From Candidatus Sabulitectum sp. (GTDB lineage Bacteria > Fermentibacterota > Fermentibacteria > Fermentibacterales > JCC-6): a DNA stretch of 5,362 nucleotides. Shown here piece by piece: positions 4,985 through 5,362 of the stretch. Position 1 is the first letter of the stretch, and every line of letters starts with the position of its first letter. Below the pieces are notes generated by a model that had not been told where the DNA came from, did not search any database, and was given only the letters and a program-made list of their open reading frames with translations. The stretch lies in contig JAOZLN010000186.1 in the NCBI GenBank assembly GCA_029934845.1, positions 1-5,362 on the forward strand. Direction: 5' to 3'. The translations under genes and the position numbers were made by a program.

Positions 4985-5362
4985 ATGGCTCGTTCATCTG
5001 AAAGATCGCACTGGGACAGGTTCTGGGAAAGAGAGAGAGACCTTTCCGAGATCTACGATAATGATGACAGGATCAGAGTTGAAGTGCGAAAAAGAATGAA
5101 TCTTAACGATCTTCTCACTCTGGAAGTGGGGGCTGCCACAGCAAGAGACAGCGTAGCTCTTGCTGAAGACGGCGCTTTGCCCGTGGCTCTTGATTACTCT
5201 CATGCAGCGCTGAAACTCGCCCGGGCTGCTGCCTTAGATAAAAATATGACACTTCTTCTTGTGTGTGGTGATGCAAACGCACTTCCATTTAAAACAGACA
5301 CATTCGACCTGGTGTTTCATCAGGGGGTTATGGAACACTTCAAGAACACTGATCCGATGACT
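4985..5362 (+). CDS. Class I SAM-dependent methyltransferase (Methyltransf_11-like), partial at the right edge
   Basis: The first 126 residues of a cytosolic methyltransferase, starting MARSSERSHWDRFWERERDL. Seen: motif I TLEVGAATARDSVAL (45-59), where GAATARD replaces the more usual GCGTGRD; motif II VALDYSHAALKLAR (67-80), with D70 the likely ribose contact; GDANALPFKTDTFDLVF (95-111), which is the post-II/motif IV stretch; and HQGVMEHF (112-119), typical of UbiE-like and Methyltransf_11 enzymes. The acceptor-binding C-terminal half is outside the window, so the substrate is unknown. It is transcribed away from the radical SAM operon from a separate promoter region; a TTGGTC/TAGATT pair at 4928-4957 is too weak to call firmly. 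It is not similar in its N-terminus to the operon's methyltransferase and is probably not part of that system. Confidence 0.85.
   Translation, partial: MARSSERSHWDRFWERERDLSEIYDNDDRIRVEVRKRMNLNDLLTLEVGAATARDSVALAEDGALPVALDYSHAALKLARAAALDKNMTLLLVCGDANALPFKTDTFDLVFHQGVMEHFKNTDPMT

Overview
The window reads as a piece of a bacterial chromosome, probably from a poorly characterised anaerobic or Gram-negative lineage. Supporting signs are strong GGAGG-type ribosome binding sites, tightly packed and overlapping genes, and oxygen-sensitive Fe-S chemistry. The sequence alone does not fix the phylum.

Layout from left to right: (1) The 3'-truncated start of a Phd/YefM-type antitoxin on the minus strand (158 to 1), with a promoter and a palindromic operator touching its start codon. 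(2) A plus-strand membrane-protein remnant (about 199-393) that lacks its 5' part, starts beside the antitoxin promoter and ends inside the last codons of the next gene. (3) A compact minus-strand operon, read from 4208 down to 358: a two-TM zinc-ribbon protein (111 aa); a large signal-peptide/TM protein resembling DUF2207/TIGR04222-type proteins (519 aa) that ends in a striking Cys-Ala tail; a PqqD-radical SAM-SPASM enzyme (441 aa); and a class I SAM methyltransferase (224 aa). These genes are joined by a 7-bp overlap, a 2-nt gap and a 41-bp overlap. (4) A minus-strand GNAT acetyltransferase (4832-4329) lies 120 nt upstream of the operon. (5) A 152-nt divergent intergenic region holds a perfect 14-bp palindrome. 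(6) The 5' part of a second, unrelated class I methyltransferase runs off the right edge on the plus strand.

The most interesting part is the operon. The 519-aa membrane protein ends in two consecutive CACACAG heptapeptides flanked by glycines. Two nucleotides after its stop codon begins a radical SAM/SPASM enzyme with a fused PqqD-like peptide-recognition domain, the architecture of RiPP maturases that make thioether or other crosslinks at Cys. A methyltransferase is translationally coupled to it. My inference is a RiPP-like system in which the substrate is not a small secreted peptide but the cytoplasmic C-terminal tail of a membrane protein, whose six cysteines are modified (for example Cys-to-Ala thioethers) or used as a metal site. 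An 8-G tract between substrate and enzyme adds the possibility of frameshift fusion or phase variation.
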